Positions 7,570 to 14,670 of a stretch of 40,840 nucleotides of DNA are shown here, piece by piece (within the stretch, counting starts at the first letter, position 1; the number at the start of each line of letters is the position of its first letter). The notes beneath the pieces were generated by a model. The model searched no databases and was not told where the DNA came from. It saw nothing but the letters and a program-made list of their open reading frames with translations. The stretch is taken from contig JALHPN010000063.1 of assembly GCA_022842465.1 (NCBI GenBank), positions 1 through 40,840 on the forward strand, written 5' to 3'. Both the position numbers and the translations under genes were made by a program. This DNA comes from Polyangiaceae bacterium (lineage in GTDB: Bacteria; Myxococcota_A; Polyangia; Polyangiales; Polyangiaceae).

Positions 7570-8385
7570 ATGAACCTTACGATCGGCACGCGCGTCGTCC
7601 GTGGCCTCGACGTCGGCGCGGGCGACGACGTCGTCGTGCTCCTCCATCCATATCCGCTCCACGCGGGCACGTACGAGGCCGACGCGCGCGCGCTCGCGGT
7701 CGAGGGCCTCCGCGTGGTCGCGCCGAGCGCGCGCGGCTTCGGGGGGAGCTCGGGGTGGGGAGGGGAGACGCCGTCGATCGACGCGATGGCCGACGACGTC
7801 GTGGCCGTGCTCGACGCGCTCGACGTGACGCGGCCGGTCACCGTGGCCGGGATCTCGATGGGCGGCTACGTGGCCCTCGCCCTCGCCCGGCGTCACCCTG
7901 CGCGGCTCTCTGCGATGCTCCTCGCCGACACGAAGGCCGAGGCGGACTCGCCGGAGGCGCAGAAGGGGCGCTCGGAGGCGATCGCGCGGGTGGAGGGCGG
8001 CGACCTGGCCGGCTACCTCGAGAGCCTACTCCCGAAGCAGCTGAGCGAGGTCACGCGGACGACGAAGCCCGACGTCGTCGCGGCGGTGCGTGCGCTCGGG
8101 AAGGACGCGAGCGCGGTCGCGATCGTCCAGGCGATGGAAGCCTTGCGCGATCGGCCCGACGCGCGCGCGGTGCTCCCCGGGATCCGCTTCCCCGTCGCGG
8201 TCGCGTGCGGCGCGCTCGACGAGGTGACGCCGCCGTCGGTCGTCCGGCCCCTCGCGCATGCCGTACGGGGCGCGACCTACGAGGAGATCCCCGGGGTCGC
8301 GCATTTCCCGAACCTCGAGGCGCCGGAGACGTTCCGCCGGCTCGTGACGGAGCTCGTGGCTAGAGCTGCTTCAGCGCCTCGATGA
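7570..8385 (+). CDS. Alpha/beta hydrolase
   Basis: A 271-aa alpha/beta-fold hydrolase with a complete catalytic triad: nucleophile Ser96 in G-I-S-M-G, acid Asp217 in G-A-L-D-E-V-T and His245 in G-V-A-H-F-P. The oxyanion-hole segment is L-L-H-P-Y-P-L. The arrangement resembles the group containing 3-oxoadipate enol-lactonases and general esterases. The substrate cannot be told from sequence, and no aromatic-degradation genes are nearby. No signal peptide, so cytoplasmic. The last 26 bases overlap the convergent GYF-repeat gene. Confidence 0.85.
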   Translation: MNLTIGTRVVRGLDVGAGDDVVVLLHPYPLHAGTYEADARALAVEGLRVVAPSARGFGGSSGWGGETPSIDAMADDVVAVLDALDVTRPVTVAGISMGGYVALALARRHPARLSAMLLADTKAEADSPEAQKGRSEAIARVEGGDLAGYLESLLPKQLSEVTRTTKPDVVAAVRALGKDASAVAIVQAMEALRDRPDARAVLPGIRFPVAVACGALDEVTPPSVVRPLAHAVRGATYEEIPGVAHFPNLEAPETFRRLVTELVARAASAPR

Positions 8386-8806
8386 CCTCGGGGGCGTCGA
8401 GGACGTCGCACGCGAAGATGTCGTCGACGCGCTGGAGGCTCGCGTCGCTCGGCACCTTGCCGGCGCGGATGCCGCGCGCGATCTGATCGGCCGACACGGG
8501 CCCGACGGGATCGCTGCCGTCCGTCCAGACGAGGAACTGCTTCTCCGCGAGCTTCTGGCGGATGCTCGGGTTCGGCGGCGGCTCGCTCTCGGCGCTCACC
8601 GCCTTCAGCGCGGCGACGATGTCCGGCTCGGTGACGAGGTCGGTGAAGAACACGTCCGAGACGCGCTTCACGAGCGCATCGCTCGGGACCTTGCCGGCCC
8701 GCACGCCGCGCGCGATCTGATCGGCCGACACGGGCCCGACCGGATCGCCCGTCTCGCCGCCCTCGACGATGACGAGCCAGCTGCGCTCGAGGAGACGGGC
8801 TTCCAT
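8360..8806 (-). CDS. Protein with two tandem GYF-like repeats
   Basis: A 148-aa protein made of two near-identical copies of a roughly 50-residue module, each with D-P-V-G-P-V-S-A-D-Q-I-A-R-G then R-A-G-K-V-P-S-D-A. The G-P-V-S...G-x-V-P pattern resembles the GYF_2-type domains that bacteria place on signalling or membrane proteins, where they probably bind proline-rich peptides. Here there is nothing else: no membrane segment and no enzyme. The copies are 78 codons apart. At DNA level 8451-8513 and 8685-8747 match at about 58 of 63 positions, far more than protein conservation would need. Start is ATG 8806; a TTG at 8845 could extend it by 13 residues. Confidence 0.7.
   Translation of the reverse strand: MEARLLERSWLVIVEGGETGDPVGPVSADQIARGVRAGKVPSDALVKRVSDVFFTDLVTEPDIVAALKAVSAESEPPPNPSIRQKLAEKQFLVWTDGSDPVGPVSADQIARGIRAGKVPSDASLQRVDDIFACDVLDAPEVIEALKQL
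8451..8747. repeat. Internal DNA duplication, two copies 234 bases apart
   Basis: The segments 8451-8513 and 8685-8747 differ at only about five of 63 positions by eye, including identical synonymous choices. They encode the core of the two GYF-like modules. This suggests recent duplication or ongoing gene conversion. Confidence 0.8.
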
Positions 8807-8871
8807 GGGCGGGAGGAGGTGTAGCGCGAACCTGGCTGCGGGCAACCGCGCGAGGCCGACGGGGTCGATTC

Positions 8872-8891
8872 CGACCGGTGACGACCGGTCG
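8872..8891. promoter_or_regulatory. Eight-base inverted repeat upstream of tRNA-Ser
   Basis: CGACCGGT (8872-8879) and ACCGGTCG (8884-8891) are perfect arms around a GACG loop, lying between the divergent GYF-repeat gene and tRNA-Ser. It may be an operator or part of either promoter region. No function can be read from sequence. Confidence 0.3.
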
Positions 8892-8956
8892 ACGTCGTGC
8901 TAAGTCTGCGCCCAGTCGAGATCAGGAGCGCTCCGGCGCCCCTGCCCGAGACTGCC

Positions 8957-9043
8957 GGAGAGGTGACCGAGTGGTCGAAGGTGCATGATTGGAAATCATG
9001 TGAACCTGCAAGGGTTCCGGAGGTTCGAATCCTCTCCTCTCCG
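8957..9043 (+). tRNA. tRNA-Ser (anticodon GGA)
   Basis: A full class II cloverleaf: acceptor GGAGAGG (8957-8963) pairs with CCTCTCC (9036-9042); anticodon stem CATGA/TCATG with loop TTGGAAA gives anticodon GGA at 8991-8993; a long variable arm; T arm GGAGG-TTCGAAT-CCTCT; discriminator G at 9043. CCA is not encoded. The gene reads UCC/UCU serine codons. Its 3' end is the attachment site of the decayed integrative element that follows. Confidence 0.97.
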
Positions 9044-10205
9044 CTGATATCGCTGCTGAATCCGCCGTGACGAACGCACGTCCCTGAGACGCCATGGGGC
9101 GAACATGGGGCAAACGAAGCTCCGGGATGACCTCGTCGAGAGGCGCGAGCGGACCGAGGTTCAGCTCGGACCAGGTGCGCGCGGCGCGGCGGTACCGGTT
9201 GATCATGATGCTGGAGCGGTGGCCCGTGCGGTCCGCCACCCAGGTCTCGGTGCCACCGTTCGCGAGCGACACCGTGACGAAGGTCGCGCGAAGATCGTGG
9301 ACGCGGATGGGGCGACGGACGGCGCTGCGCTCGTAGAGTTCGGCGCGCTTCACGCCGGCGCGTTGGAGGTCGTCGCGGAGCTCGGCGGCGAGCTGCTGCG
9401 TGTAGAGCTGGCAGCCCTGCTCGGCGAAGACGTAGTCGTCGGGCTCGGCGTCGCGGGCGTAGACCTCGCGCCACCGGGCGAGCGCGCGGAGGACGCCGAG
9501 ACCGAGCGCCCAGGTCGTCGGTCTTGTTCACGTCGAGGGCGATGCGGCCGCGGTCTAGGTCGACGTCGCGCCAGCGCACGTTGGCGGCGAGCTCGTCGCG
9601 CCTGAGCCCCTCTCGCGCGAGGACGCCGTAGAAGAGGCGGCGCACGAGCGCAGGGTCTCGCACGCCATGAGGGTGCGGTCCTCCTCGGGGTAGAGGTGCG
9701 TGAAGGCCTTCGTGGAGCGGACCTTCGGCGTCCAGCCGCGCGGGATGGGCATCTCCCGCATGAGCCGCGCGGGGTAGACGGCGAGCGCACAGACGCGACG
9801 GACGAACTGCGCGATCTGCCGGCGCGTGGCGCTCGAGAGATGGATCGGGACGTTCGCCATGACCTGCTCGGCGTGGTCGAGCGTGAACGCATCGACCGTG
9901 ACGTCGCCGATGATGGGCTCGACGTAGATCCGTAGCATCCTCGCGTCAGCCTCACTGTCCTTCGCGTCGACGTGGTCGGGCCAGCGGTTACGGAGGTCGC
10001 CGCTCGTCCACTGCTTGGCGAAGTCAACCCAGCGCGGGACGGTGCTCTTCGCCACCTCCACCGTGCTGCCGGCGCAGAGCGCGTCAACGGCCGCAACGAC
10101 GGCATCCCAGGGCCGACCCGGGCGAGCCACGGTCGCCATCTCGAGGAGCGCCACAGCGTCACCAGCGTGCACCGCGAGCCGGAGACGCTGCGCCATGGTC
10201 GCCAT
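9044..10205 (-). pseudogene. Tyrosine recombinase/integrase, two frameshifts
   Basis: The site-specific tyrosine integrase of the element. Frame 1 starts at ATG 10205 and carries the core-binding domain (W-V-D-F-A-K-Q-W-T-S-G and onward) to H-L-Y-P-E-E-D. A single-base slip near 9655 moves the frame to R-R-L-F-Y-G-V-L-A-R-E-G-L-R-R-D-E-L, which holds the first catalytic arginine. A second slip near 9510 restores the first frame for H-D-L-R-A-T-F and T-G-H-R-S-S-I-M-I-N-R-Y. So Arg, His-x-x-Arg, His and Tyr are all present but not in one frame. The last frame has no stop before the tRNA; it stays open to 8922 and would read the whole tRNA antisense. Probably inactive unless the slips are sequencing errors. 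Confidence 0.8.
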
Positions 10206-10278
10206 CGCCCGACACCGCGCGGCCGCGTCGACCTCGGAAAGCGACGCGAGGAGCGCGAAGCCCTTCCTCGTTCCCTTA

Positions 10279-10313
10279 GTTTGTTACGCGCGGGCGCGTG
10301 TGACGAAACAAAC
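10279..10313. promoter_or_regulatory. Hairpin at the primase / integrase junction
   Basis: Arms GTTTGTT (10279-10285) and AACAAAC (10307-10313) flank an inner ACGCG/CGCGT stem, in an unusually A/T-containing patch for this genome. It lies between the end of primase homology and the integrase start. It could be a terminator, processing site or integrase control element. Confidence 0.35.
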
Positions 10314-11249
10314 CTAGATCCACTCCCTACCTGGTCCTTACGCCCTACCTCGAAGGCGTCGGCGAGCCCCTCGCGCTCTGCATCGTCGGCCAGGCGAACA
10401 CCTCGCCAGCCATCCATGACCTTGCCGGCATGCTTCACGCTGACCGAAGTCACACCGCGCAGGCGAAGCCCCTCGGCGAAGCGCTTGGCTCCGAGAGCCT
10501 CGGCGCCGTTCTCCTTGCAGTACTCCTCGTAGGCGAGGAGAGCGTGCGCCGGAGTGAGGAAGGTCGACTTCCCGTTCGCGCCGCCGCCGAAAAGGAAGCC
10601 GAGGACGTGTTCGCGTATGACGCCCGTGATGGCGTAGCCGAGCATGCGCTGGACGAAGCCGACGAGCTCGCGGCTGCCGCCCATGGCACGCAAGACGAAG
10701 GCCTCCCAGGTCGGACACGCTGCCTCGGCGTTGAAGTGCACCGGCGCGAGCTTCGTGAGCAGGTCGCCGGGTTGTGCGCACGGAGCTTGCCGGTGCGGAG
10801 GTCGAGCGTCCCGTTCGCCACGTTGAGGAGCCACGGGTCGGCGTCGAGTCGTCGTGCGTGACCGCGAACTCCGAGGCGCTCTTGGCGAGAGCCACCATCG
10901 ATCGGATGCGCGACGCCTCGTGCGACTGGAGCGCCCACTCGACGGCGGGCTTCACCTTCGTGAGGCGCTCCTTGCCGACGTTCTGAAGCTCCTCGTCGTC
11001 GCCGGCGCGCTCGATGGCGTTCAGCGCAGCCCGATGCTCGTTGCCGGCAGCGGCGAGCAGGCCGCGCACGCTCTCCTTGGCCAGCCTCTCGGCCGTCCCC
11101 GTCGCGTCGGTGACCCAGCGCGCGCCGTCCCATCCGAGCCACTTCCCCCAAGAGCCGACGAAGCGGAGCACGACTGCGTGATCCCGGACGAAGCGTTCGG
11201 AGTTCCCGAGGTCGGTATGCTCGGCGGTCTTGACGTTCTTCTTGGTCAC
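10280..11249 (-). pseudogene. D5-type phage primase/helicase, frameshifted and internally deleted
   Basis: Starts at GTG 11249, overlapping the helicase stop (GTGA). The N-terminal D5 region (R-F-V-R-D-H-A-V-V-L-R-F-V and W-L-G-W-D-G-A-R-W) is followed by a single-base slip near 10856 into L-L-N-V-A-N-G-T-L-D-L-R-T-G, and another near 10772 into the frame holding G-F-V-Q-R-M-L-G-Y and Walker A G-G-G-A-N-G-K-S-T-F-L. Directly after Walker A come A-Y-E-E-Y-C and V-M-D-G-W-R-G-V-R-L, which look like the C-terminal winged-helix end of this family. The AAA+ stretch with Walker B, sensor 1 and arginine finger, normally roughly 150-200 residues, seems missing. No stop is met before the integrase. 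Non-functional as a helicase by this reading. Confidence 0.75.
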
Positions 11250-11650
11250 GGCTGGGCCTTTCGCGCACGCAGCGCGCTAGAGACGGTCTTCTCGGCCTCG
11301 ACTGCCGGCAGCCCCGCGACGCGTGCGGCATCGAGGAGGGCGCGTCGGACGAGGTCTTCGCCGAGGTCTCCCGACCTGATGAACCGGGCAAGCCCGAACG
11401 CTTCCTGATTCAGAGTGTCGTTGCGCGCGCCGTTTGGCGCCTGTTCGACACGCCCGATGCGGTGCGCCACGACGAGCACCACGTGATCCGGCGACTTCGC
11501 GAGGTGGCGACGCGCTAGCTCGACCTGCATGACGGTCTTGCCGCCGCCCGTTGCGAGCACCACCATCGGGGCGTGGCTCCCGGCCTGAACTCGCGCCGTC
11601 AGCATCTCGAGGCCCTCCTGCTGGTAGGGACGGAGTACGAGGCCGCTCAC
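11246..11650 (-). CDS. Chimeric remnant: SF2 helicase N-terminus joined to a primase-like tail
   Basis: A 134-aa open frame starting at GTG 11650 (GTGA overlap with the upstream 56-aa ORF) and ending in a GTGA overlap with the primase. The first half is the start of a superfamily 2 DNA helicase: Q-like motif L-R-P-Y-Q-Q-E-G, motif I A-T-G-G-G-K-T-V and motif Ia V-L-V-V-A-H-R. It then switches to N-D-T-L-N-Q-E-A-F-G-L-A-R, A-L-L-D-A-A and a Leu/Ala/Arg-rich end, which resembles the C-terminal tail of phage primase-polymerases. Motifs II-VI are absent. The simplest account is an in-frame deletion fusing two neighbouring genes. A real short protein is possible but it cannot be a helicase. Confidence 0.65.
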   Translation of the reverse strand: MSGLVLRPYQQEGLEMLTARVQAGSHAPMVVLATGGGKTVMQVELARRHLAKSPDHVVLVVAHRIGRVEQAPNGARNDTLNQEAFGLARFIRSGDLGEDLVRRALLDAARVAGLPAVEAEKTVSSALRARKAQP

Positions 11651-11817
11651 CACATCACCTCGTCGTCGTCGACCGAGCCGTCTGCCGAGCCCTCGCCGTC
11701 GAGCAAGGCGCGGGCGTCGTCGAGGGCCTCGCGGACGGCGTCGAGGTTCCCGCGGATCGCGTGAATCTCTGCAAAGCCGAGGAACCCCCGGAGGCGGTCG
11801 CGGTCCTCGCGCGTCAT
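11647..11817 (-). CDS. Small 56-aa element protein
   Basis: An ATG-started frame (11815-11817) too short for usual ORF cut-offs. Its ATGA overlaps the stop of the excisionase-like gene, and its own TGA overlaps the GTG of the helicase-like gene. It begins M-T-R-E-D-R-D-R-L and contains a helix-forming stretch L-D-A-V-R-E-A-L-D-D-A-R-A-L-L-D, ending in an acidic tail (D-D-D-E-V-M-W). No known domain is recognised. The two four-base overlaps are the main evidence that it is translated. Confidence 0.6.
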   Translation of the reverse strand: MTREDRDRLRGFLGFAEIHAIRGNLDAVREALDDARALLDGEGSADGSVDDDEVMW

Positions 11818-12062
11818 CGTGCTCCTCCGACGCGACGACCGAGGCGCGACAAGACGGCGTCCGCGGTGACCGGCTCATCGACGGCGCCGGCCTCGTGCAC
11901 GCCCGTACGCTCCGCCGCGAAAAGCGCGAGCAACGCGTCGGCGCGATAGACCGGCATCTTGCCCGGCAGCCTGGGGACTCTGTGCTTCGCCGCGAACTCG
12001 CGCACCCAGCGACAGGGGCGACCGATGGCTTGCGCCGCACGTTCGACGCGGACGTAAAGCAC
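11814..12062 (-). CDS. Excisionase-like helix-turn-helix protein
   Basis: An 82-aa protein from GTG 12062. The core A-A-Q-A-I-G-R-P-C-R-W-V-R-E-F-A followed by P-R-L-P-G-K-M-P-V-Y-R-A-D-A-L-L resembles the MerR/excisionase-type winged HTH used by integrative elements as recombination directionality factors or as element repressors. It heads the leftward gene string, with an ATGA overlap to the next ORF. Its first codons lie against or within the IS91-like remnant on the other strand, so the N-terminus and promoter may have been altered when that sequence arrived. Confidence 0.6.
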   Translation of the reverse strand: MLYVRVERAAQAIGRPCRWVREFAAKHRVPRLPGKMPVYRADALLALFAAERTGVHEAGAVDEPVTADAVLSRLGRRVGGAR

Positions 12063-12176
12063 TGCGCGAGGTGCGGGGGCCGCATGACCTTCCGCGCCGT
12101 CGTGACCGACGCGGCCGCCATCGCCCGCATGCTCGGCGCGCTCCGCCGCCCGCGCGATCCGCCTGCCGCCGCCTGA
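12030..12176 (+). mobile_element. 3' remnant of an IS91-like transposase
   Basis: About 45 codons matching the C-terminal end of IS91-family transposases: D-V-x-x-C-x-x-C-G-G-R-M followed by a hydrophobic V-V-T-D-A-A-A-I-A-R-M-L stretch and the P-R-D-P-P-type ending with a TGA at 12174-12176. The catalytic part is absent. Upstream the frame runs antisense to the excisionase-like gene. It marks an old insertion at the right edge of the tRNA-linked element. The left limit is uncertain between about 12030 and 12062. Confidence 0.55.
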
Positions 12177-12383
12177 CCTCGCTCGGGGCCTGCGCGATAC
12201 GTCGCGCCGTGGCCGACTCATGCCCAGCGCTCGCCGAACGCGAGCCCCTCGTCCAGCGCCACCGGAATCTCGACCCTGCGCGCCAGGCGGCGTGGGCCAT
12301 CGACCCTCCCTCGACCGCCTTGCCTGCTAACTTGTCCTACTCTCAAACAGGGCGGGTACCTTCGTCGGCGTGGGAGGTGTGGC

Positions 12384-13187
12384 GTGGATTGGTCTCTGGC
12401 GGCCCTGTGCGGGCTGACATTCGTCATTCACATCATCGGGACCCTGGCCTACGCCGTCCGGATCGCAGGCGTGCGGACGCGCCGGATCGCGGTCTCGTTC
12501 GCCCTGTTCAACGTGCTGGTGCTGGTGTCGCGCACGTCCAACTCCTTCCAGGGACCGTTCCTGGCCAAGCGGATCGAGCAGGCCCTTCACGGCGGTGCGC
12601 TCGGCTGCCTGCTTTCGGATTTCCGCTGGATGCTCCTGTCGGCGACGGCGGCAACCGTCATCGGCACGCTGGCCGTGCCGAGCTTTCAGCGCCTGTTCAG
12701 CCGGGCCGTGCTGCACTTCCAGGTCCATCGGTCGATCCCGAAGCTGCTGGTGCACGGGTTCACGAAGGGCGGGTTGTCATTCACCCGCGACTCGGTGACG
12801 GCGCCCGCCGCCACGCACCTTCGCAACGTCCGGATGACCCGCGAGCTCTCGCCCTCGCTCATCGCGCTCAACATCGGGGCGCAGGCGCTGGTAACTGTCG
12901 CGGTCTTCGCCAGCCTTTACGCCGGGGCGCTCAATCCGGCCTACCGCGTGACGGCCAGCATGCTGTCGTCGGTGATCAACGGGGCGGCCACCATTCTTCT
13001 GTTCGTCTTCATCGATCCGCACCTCTCGATCATGACCGACGATGTCGTGGAGGGGCGGACGAGCGAAGCCTCGTTCCGTCGCGCGGTCGTCTGCCTGGCG
13101 GGCACGCGGATCGCAGGCACCCTCGTGGCTCAGATCGCGCTCGTGCCGGCCGCGCTACTGATCGCGTTTGCCGCGAGCTGGATCTAG
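12384..13187 (+). CDS. amj: Lipid II flippase, Amj family (DUF2837)
   Basis: A 267-aa polytopic membrane protein closely resembling Amj (B. subtilis YdaH), the alternative to MurJ that moves lipid II across the membrane. Matching stretches are L-A-Y-A-V-R-I-A-G-V-R-T-R-R-I-A-V-S near the start and V-L-V-S-R-T-S-N-S-F-Q-G-P-F, with about six hydrophobic segments spread to the end. GTG start at 12384 with a GGGAGG six bases upstream. By hand count roughly 20 of 36 leucines are CTG and 9 CTC, opposite to the CTC habit of the window's other genes, indicating horizontal acquisition. It sits just beyond the IS91-like remnant. The 207 bases before it hold no gene I can recognise. Confidence 0.85.
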   Translation: MDWSLAALCGLTFVIHIIGTLAYAVRIAGVRTRRIAVSFALFNVLVLVSRTSNSFQGPFLAKRIEQALHGGALGCLLSDFRWMLLSATAATVIGTLAVPSFQRLFSRAVLHFQVHRSIPKLLVHGFTKGGLSFTRDSVTAPAATHLRNVRMTRELSPSLIALNIGAQALVTVAVFASLYAGALNPAYRVTASMLSSVINGAATILLFVFIDPHLSIMTDDVVEGRTSEASFRRAVVCLAGTRIAGTLVAQIALVPAALLIAFAASWI

Positions 13188-13791
13188 ATGACGCGAGACC
13201 GGTGCGGCGTCCCGCGTGGCGCCGAACATCCTGTCCATCGCGCACTGGGAACGACGAAGGATGGAAGCGCCGCACGCGGGGCATGGCCTGAGCCGCGTGA
13301 CCTCGACCCCACCAACGACTTCGACGATCGGGGGGCGGCCGTCGACCGTACGGGCCCCGGTCTTCCTCCGTCGCGACCGGCATGTTCGTTGGGCCCTCCG
13401 CTGTCGCTTGAGCGGTCGGGATCTCCGCGAGCTGCGCAGCCATGGCGCGCGCGTGGTTTCTGCGGAGCCGAGCAACCGTCTCCGCCCTCGCCCACTTGAA
13501 CGCGCGTGGATCCTTCACTCGATGGTTCACGAGGTCGTCGCGGACCAGCTGCGCGATCTCGTCGTCGCCGAGGTTCGGGATTTGTCGCGTGAGGTCGACG
13601 GCGAGCGCCTCGACGAGCGACAAGATCTCGTCCTCGGTCTTCGAGATCGTCTTCGCGCCGTAGGCCTGGCCTTGCCGAGCCCTCCAAACGAGCCACGCGC
13701 TCACGCCCAGCCCGATGAGCACCGAGGGTACGTGATCCGAAACGCGCATCCACGTCGTCCGCCCGCTGAAGCCCCGAGCGAGCCACGTCAC
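13155..13791 (-). pseudogene. Phage-like membrane/zinc-ribbon gene with a frameshift
   Basis: The first frame (GTG 13791, or ATG 13749) encodes one membrane span (S-V-L-I-G-L-G-V-S-A-W-L-V-W) and then a soluble helical region (T-E-D-E-I-L-S-L-V-E-A-L, D-E-I-A-Q-L-V-R-D-D-L). Near 13355 the coding signal moves to another frame, continuing R-P-P-I-V-E-V-V-G-G-V-E-V-T-R-L-R-P-C-P-A-C-G, half a zinc ribbon, to a stop at 13155. That end overlaps the convergent amj gene by 33 bases, so the C-terminus may be an arrival artefact. It could also be two overlapping genes. No family recognised. Confidence 0.45.
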
Positions 13792-13849
13792 CTGAGCGAA
13801 GGAGCGAGAGCCCTGGACGCAGCTCCTCGAGATCGAGGGCGTGTGCGGC

Positions 13850-14578
13850 TCAGGCGCAGGCGACCGTGACCGCGTGCGTGTGCCCGAAGTCGCTCGTCGA
13901 CGTGACGACGATCTCGATCCCTCTGCGGAGATCCGCGAAGTGGTTCGCGCCGAGCGTCACCTCGTGCGGGTGCGACGAGGATCCGGTGATCGCGTAGGTC
14001 TTGGCCACGCCGGCGAGCACGTCGGCGCGCGGAACCGTGAGCGCGTGGCCGTGGTTCGCGCTGATCGCGGTCGCCAGCGCGCCACCGACGCATGCGCCGG
14101 GGGACGCGGCGTCGGGGGACCCACCGTCGCCCCCCGCGTCGCTCGCCGCCGCGTCCGCGTCGCCGTCGAAGGCGGCGTCGCCGTCCGCTCCGGCGTCTCG
14201 GGCGACGACCGAGCACGACACGGTGACCGCGTGCGTGTGTCCGAAGTCGTTCGTGGACACCACGGTGATGGTCCGCCCGTTGGCGAGCTCGGCGAAGTGC
14301 GCGGCCGTGACCGTGATCGTGTGATCGTGGCCCGACTGGCCCTGGATCGAGTACGTCCTCGTGACGCCTGCCTGGATGTCGGAGGGGGGCACGGCGACCG
14401 CGTGCCCGTGGTTCGCGCTGATCACGGGACGCGCGCAGGTGACGAGGTCGTCCTCGGAGGCGCCGAGGCTCTCCCCCTCCTCGCGCGCGAGGCCGCAGGC
14501 TGCGAGCCCGCGCGACACGAGGACGGCGCCGCCGAAGAGGGAGAAGGACCGGAGAAGCTCACGACGAGTGCGTTGCAT
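13850..14578 (-). CDS. Tat lipoprotein with two histidine-rich tandem domains
   Basis: A 242-aa exported protein. The N-terminus has a twin-arginine pattern (R-R-E-L-L-R-S-F) and a lipobox L-A-A-C (Cys28). Two ~70-residue domains follow (about 48-122 and 163-241), separated by an Asp/Ala/Gly-rich linker. Each begins near a Cys, carries I-S-A-N-H-G-H and F-G-H-T-H-A-V-T-V, and closes with a Cys. Seven histidines recur at an exact offset of 119 residues (57/176, 59/178, 84/203, 86/205, 94/213, 114/233, 116/235). Such conserved paired histidines suggest binding of a metal such as copper or zinc on the outer surface, but this is inference; no named family is recognised. A possible disulfide per domain fits the flanking Cys pairs. 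It lies 92 bases downstream of another lipoprotein gene on the same strand. Confidence 0.75.
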   Translation of the reverse strand: MQRTRRELLRSFSLFGGAVLVSRGLAACGLAREEGESLGASEDDLVTCARPVISANHGHAVAVPPSDIQAGVTRTYSIQGQSGHDHTITVTAAHFAELANGRTITVVSTNDFGHTHAVTVSCSVVARDAGADGDAAFDGDADAAASDAGGDGGSPDAASPGACVGGALATAISANHGHALTVPRADVLAGVAKTYAITGSSSHPHEVTLGANHFADLRRGIEIVVTSTSDFGHTHAVTVACA

Positions 14579-14592
14579 GGTCGTGCTTCTCT

Positions 14593-14608
14593 GCCCCCGG
14601 AAGGGGGC
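14593..14608 (-). promoter_or_regulatory. Leader hairpin of the His-rich lipoprotein gene
   Basis: GCCCCC (14593-14598) and GGGGGC (14603-14608) form a perfect six-base stem with a four-base loop, ending 15 bases before the ATG at 14576-14578. In the RNA it would sit just upstream of the likely ribosome binding region, so it could modulate translation or be the foot of a terminator. Confidence 0.35.
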
Positions 14609-14658
14609 GCCCGCCACGCACCATGTAGGACATGTTCGTTTCCTCGGCGGAAAAGGTC

Positions 14659-14670
14659 GGGCGCGCGCCC
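14659..14670 (-). terminator. Hairpin directly after a lipoprotein stop codon
   Basis: A 12-base perfect palindrome (GGGCGCGCGCCC) touches the stop codon of the lipoprotein gene at 14671 and is followed in the leftward RNA by a short U run (CTTTT, three bases after). It looks like a compact intrinsic terminator, which would separate the two lipoprotein genes. Confidence 0.45.

Larger units (their letters stand above)
9044..12062. mobile_element. Decayed tRNA-Ser-integrated element
   Basis: Five leftward genes or remnants lie between the tRNA-Ser 3' end and an IS91-like scrap: excisionase-like HTH, 56-aa ORF, helicase-like chimera, D5-type primase and tyrosine integrase. All are tightly coupled by four-base ATGA/GTGA overlaps except the last two. 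The integrase sits next to the tRNA, as in typical site-specific elements. The integrase and primase each have two frameshifts, and the primase and helicase appear to have lost internal segments. The flanking chromosomal genes are intact. I found no second copy of the tRNA 3' sequence to the right, so the right attachment site is lost or outside what I can recognise. The right boundary is approximate. Confidence 0.75.

Noticed and set aside
9510..10860. Frameshifts in integrase and primase as sequencing errors only.
   Set aside because: Possible, but four slips within 1.4 kb plus apparent internal deletions, while the chromosomal genes on either side read cleanly, favour real decay. Raw reads would settle it.
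13188..13869. Rightward open frames of 100-217 codons opposite the phage-like gene.
   Set aside because: No domain or ribosome binding site; composition fits antisense noise.
9044..14000. Search for a second copy of the tRNA-Ser 3' end as right attachment site.
   Set aside because: No matching stretch was found by eye in this range, so no attR is called.
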